The position numbers and the translations under genes are program-made. 64,000 nucleotides of DNA from Clostridia bacterium (GTDB taxonomy: Bacteria; Bacillota; Clostridia; Christensenellales; UBA1242): contig JALOBO010000001.1 in the NCBI GenBank assembly GCA_023228225.1, positions 62,001-126,000 on the forward strand. The letters run 5' to 3'. The notes beneath the pieces are model-generated. The model searched no databases and was not told the DNA's origin. It saw nothing but the letters and a program-made list of their open reading frames with translations. Positions 62,567-64,000 of the stretch are shown here, piece by piece; positions within the stretch are counted from its first letter, which is position 1, and each line of letters starts with the position of its first letter.

Positions 62567-62656
62567 TGGCGGAAGGAGTGAGATTTGAACTCACGGTACT
62601 CTTTCGGGCACACACGCTTTCGAGGCGTGCACATTCGGCCACTCTGACACCCTTCC
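62567..62656 (-). tRNA. tRNA-Ser (anticodon CGA)
   Basis: 90 bases including an encoded CCA (62567-62569). Acceptor GGAAGGG pairs with TCCTTCC (one G-T); anticodon loop CTCGAAA flanked by CACGC/GCGTG gives CGA, reading UCG; long variable arm as in class II tRNAs; T loop TTCAAAT. Promoter at 62678-62706. Confidence 0.95.
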
Positions 62657-62677
62657 ATATATTTTGTCAGCGGGTTA

Positions 62678-62706
62678 ATTGTAACAAAATTTGAGGACAC
62701 TGTCAA
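62678..62706 (-). promoter_or_regulatory. Promoter of tRNA-Ser
   Basis: Minus strand TTGACA (62701-62706), 17-base spacer, TACAAT (62678-62683) with TG upstream of the -10. Start site about 15 bases before the mature 5' end. Confidence 0.82.
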
Positions 62707-62723
62707 TACTTATTGGTATTTAA

Positions 62724-62746
62724 AAAAGTAGCGGTCCGCTACTTTT
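62724..62746. terminator. 11-1-11 palindrome after the radical-SAM gene
   Basis: AAAAGTAGCGG-T-CCGCTACTTTT is symmetric and ends in a T-run on each strand; it probably terminates the minus-strand gene ending at 62851. Confidence 0.7.
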
Positions 62747-62850
62747 AGAATTTTATATTATATTGTTTTACTTTGTAAGCTCAATTCCATTTGTATGTAA
62801 AATTGAAAATAGTTTTTCTCATTCCTCGTAAATATCTAGTGCGTTATAAC

Positions 62851-63747
62851 TTAATATATAAAAGAGTCATCATTTTTTTCAAAATCTGGAATAAAATCGC
62901 AAGTGGCACTTGATTTTTCTTGTGAAAAACCGCTAGTAAACCCTAATTTTAAAAATTTATTTAATACTATTTTGTATTCAATAGGTTTTAGTTTGTTTTT
63001 TAGTATTGGGTGTGAAAGCGCTTTATAGCATGGCGTGTATTGATTCATCAAACTTATTATTGTATCAGTGCCCATATTTTGTTTTACCCATTCCAAAATT
63101 TTAATGCTATCGCTAAAATGTGTAGGTAGTACTAAATGTCTTACAATAATTCCTTTTTGCATAATACCATTTTTTATAATATCAATAGGTTGATTTTTAC
63201 GCATTTGTAGTAGTGCGGAAGTGCATTTATCCATATAGTCGGGCGCGGAAGAATATTCATTTGATAATTTATTATCAAAATATTTAAAATCGCATAAATA
63301 AATATCCACATACTCTTTTAGTTTTTTTATTGTATCGCTAGTTTCATAGCCGCTGGTATTCCAAACAATAGGAATTTTGGGTTTGTAAATATTAAGTGCT
63401 ACAATAATTTCTGTTGTATAATGAGTGGGCGATACTAAATTAATATTATGTACGCCACTTTGCTCTAATTGCTTAAATAAACCCGCTAGTTTTTCTATCG
63501 TGGTTTCTTTGCCAAGCCCACCAGAAGATATTTTATAATTTTGGCAATATATACATTTTAGCGAGCAGTGCGAGAAAAATATTGCACCGCTACCATTTGT
63601 GCCACTTATAATCGGCTCTTCCCAAAAGTGTTTCATTACTTTTGCAATTTTTAAACTTTTTGCACCACAAAAGTCGCTTGAATTTGAGCGGTCGATCAAA
63701 CAATTTCTTGGGCAAATATTACATAAAATTGGCTTTATTGCTTTCAT
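62851..63747 (-). CDS. PflX-like radical-SAM protein
   Basis: 298 aa. An N-terminal Cys set (CNICPRNC at 9-16 and C27) precedes the radical-SAM motif C61-x3-C65-x2-C68 (CSLKCIYCQN). Further features are SGGLGKE, YLCDFKYFDN and a C-terminal CDFIPDF. This architecture is that of the PflX/COG1313 uncharacterised radical-SAM proteins related to pyruvate-formate-lyase activases; its target is not known. No glycyl-radical enzyme gene lies nearby. No strong Shine-Dalgarno is evident. The gene ends about 105 bases before the palindrome at 62724-62746. Confidence 0.85.
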   Translation of the reverse strand: MKAIKPILCNICPRNCLIDRSNSSDFCGAKSLKIAKVMKHFWEEPIISGTNGSGAIFFSHCSLKCIYCQNYKISSGGLGKETTIEKLAGLFKQLEQSGVHNINLVSPTHYTTEIIVALNIYKPKIPIVWNTSGYETSDTIKKLKEYVDIYLCDFKYFDNKLSNEYSSAPDYMDKCTSALLQMRKNQPIDIIKNGIMQKGIIVRHLVLPTHFSDSIKILEWVKQNMGTDTIISLMNQYTPCYKALSHPILKNKLKPIEYKIVLNKFLKLGFTSGFSQEKSSATCDFIPDFEKNDDSFIY

Positions 63748-63801
63748 AGAATTTATTGTATTACTTAAATTTTAATAAGTCAATCTGCTTTTATATTTTT
63801 A

Positions 63802-64000
63802 TTATACTGATGCAAACCAACCAATATGAGGTGGATAGAATGTAAAAACAAAAAATGCAAAAATTATTGTTAAGCCCAAATAAACGATTATTTTTTTATG
63901 TTTAAATTTGTGATTAAGACTAAGCAATTTGTAACTTATAAAGTAAGAAAATGTTACTAAAATTAATGCGATTATAATATCAATAACTACAAAATGTTCA
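63802..64000 (-). CDS. Membrane protein, C-terminal part (cut by right edge)
   Basis: A minus-strand frame open from the window edge to a TAA at 63802-63804; 66 residues visible. Two hydrophobic helices (VVIDIIIALILVTFSYFI and IIVYLGLTIIFAFFVFTFY) are joined by a basic loop (NHKFKHKK), ending PPHIGWFASV. Not recognised. The topology suggests the loop is inside the cell. Confidence 0.65.
   Translation of the reverse strand, partial: EHFVVIDIIIALILVTFSYFISYKLLSLNHKFKHKKIIVYLGLTIIFAFFVFTFYPPHIGWFASV

Noticed and set aside
62518-62706. Open frame across the tRNA
   Set aside because: It overlaps a well-formed tRNA-Ser; chance frame.
1-64000. CRISPR array, prophage, rRNA operon, transposase
   Set aside because: Looked for regularly spaced repeats, phage structural genes, rRNA and transposase motifs; none seen.

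Overview
The window is chromosomal DNA from an AT-rich, Gram-positive-type bacterium, most likely an uncultured member of the Clostridia. This rests on four things: a SCIFF ranthipeptide precursor (48 aa, seven Cys) beside its radical-SAM maturase ScfB; a YyaC-type sporulation gene beside parAB; a cysteine-rich plus collagen-like protein pair resembling exosporium components; and Firmicute-type gene order and sigma-A promoters, many close to TTGACA-N17-TATAAT. There is no 16S gene, so nothing finer than Clostridia-like is claimed.

Layout. 0-7 kb: C-terminal part of an unrecognised protein, a PLP-dependent Orn/Lys/Arg decarboxylase, the scfA-scfB pair, and a zinc uptake operon (znuA-znuC-znuB) divergent from a Zur-type repressor across a clear 7-1-7 operator. 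7-29 kb: the replication-origin neighbourhood. recF points left; dnaA, dnaN, rpmH, rnpA, yidD, yidC, jag, mnmE, mnmG, rsmG, parA and parB run right. Two parS sites lie between mnmG and rsmG. cvpA, yyaC, ftsH, ychF, uppP and the exosporium-like pair follow. 28.5-40.4 kb: leftward envelope and surface genes, namely a GT4 glycosyltransferase, a condensation-domain acyltransferase with a zinc-ribbon membrane partner, and two papain-like (C1A) surface proteases (1740 and 718 aa) flanking dapA. 41-54 kb: rpoB-rpoC, then the str operon (L7Ae-like, rpsL, rpsG, fusA, tuf), with a HicB-like gene and an unknown gene inserted after rpoC. rplKAJL is not upstream of rpoB. 54-64 kb: an accessory segment with an unrecognised charged protein, three tandem diverged paralogues sharing a WIKxG start, a decaying NAD-related cluster (nicotinamidase fragment, NUDIX, NadR-like adenylyltransferase, radical-SAM stub), a HAD and a cytidine-deaminase-like gene, a truncated four-helix-bundle gene with a MITE-like inverted repeat beside tRNA-Ser(CGA), a PflX-like radical-SAM gene, and a membrane protein cut by the right edge.

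How the genes work together. The core supplies initiation (dnaA, dnaN, recF), segregation (parABS), membrane insertion (rnpA-yidD-yidC-jag), tRNA and rRNA modification (mnmE, mnmG, rsmG), transcription (rpoBC) and translation (str operon). The most plausible places for undescribed biology are the three WIKxG paralogues with their convergent charged neighbour, and the pair of papain-like surface proteases, one of which has a roughly 195-residue basic tail after its transmembrane helix. The RNA polymerase beta subunit also has Ser instead of the rifampicin-contacting His526.
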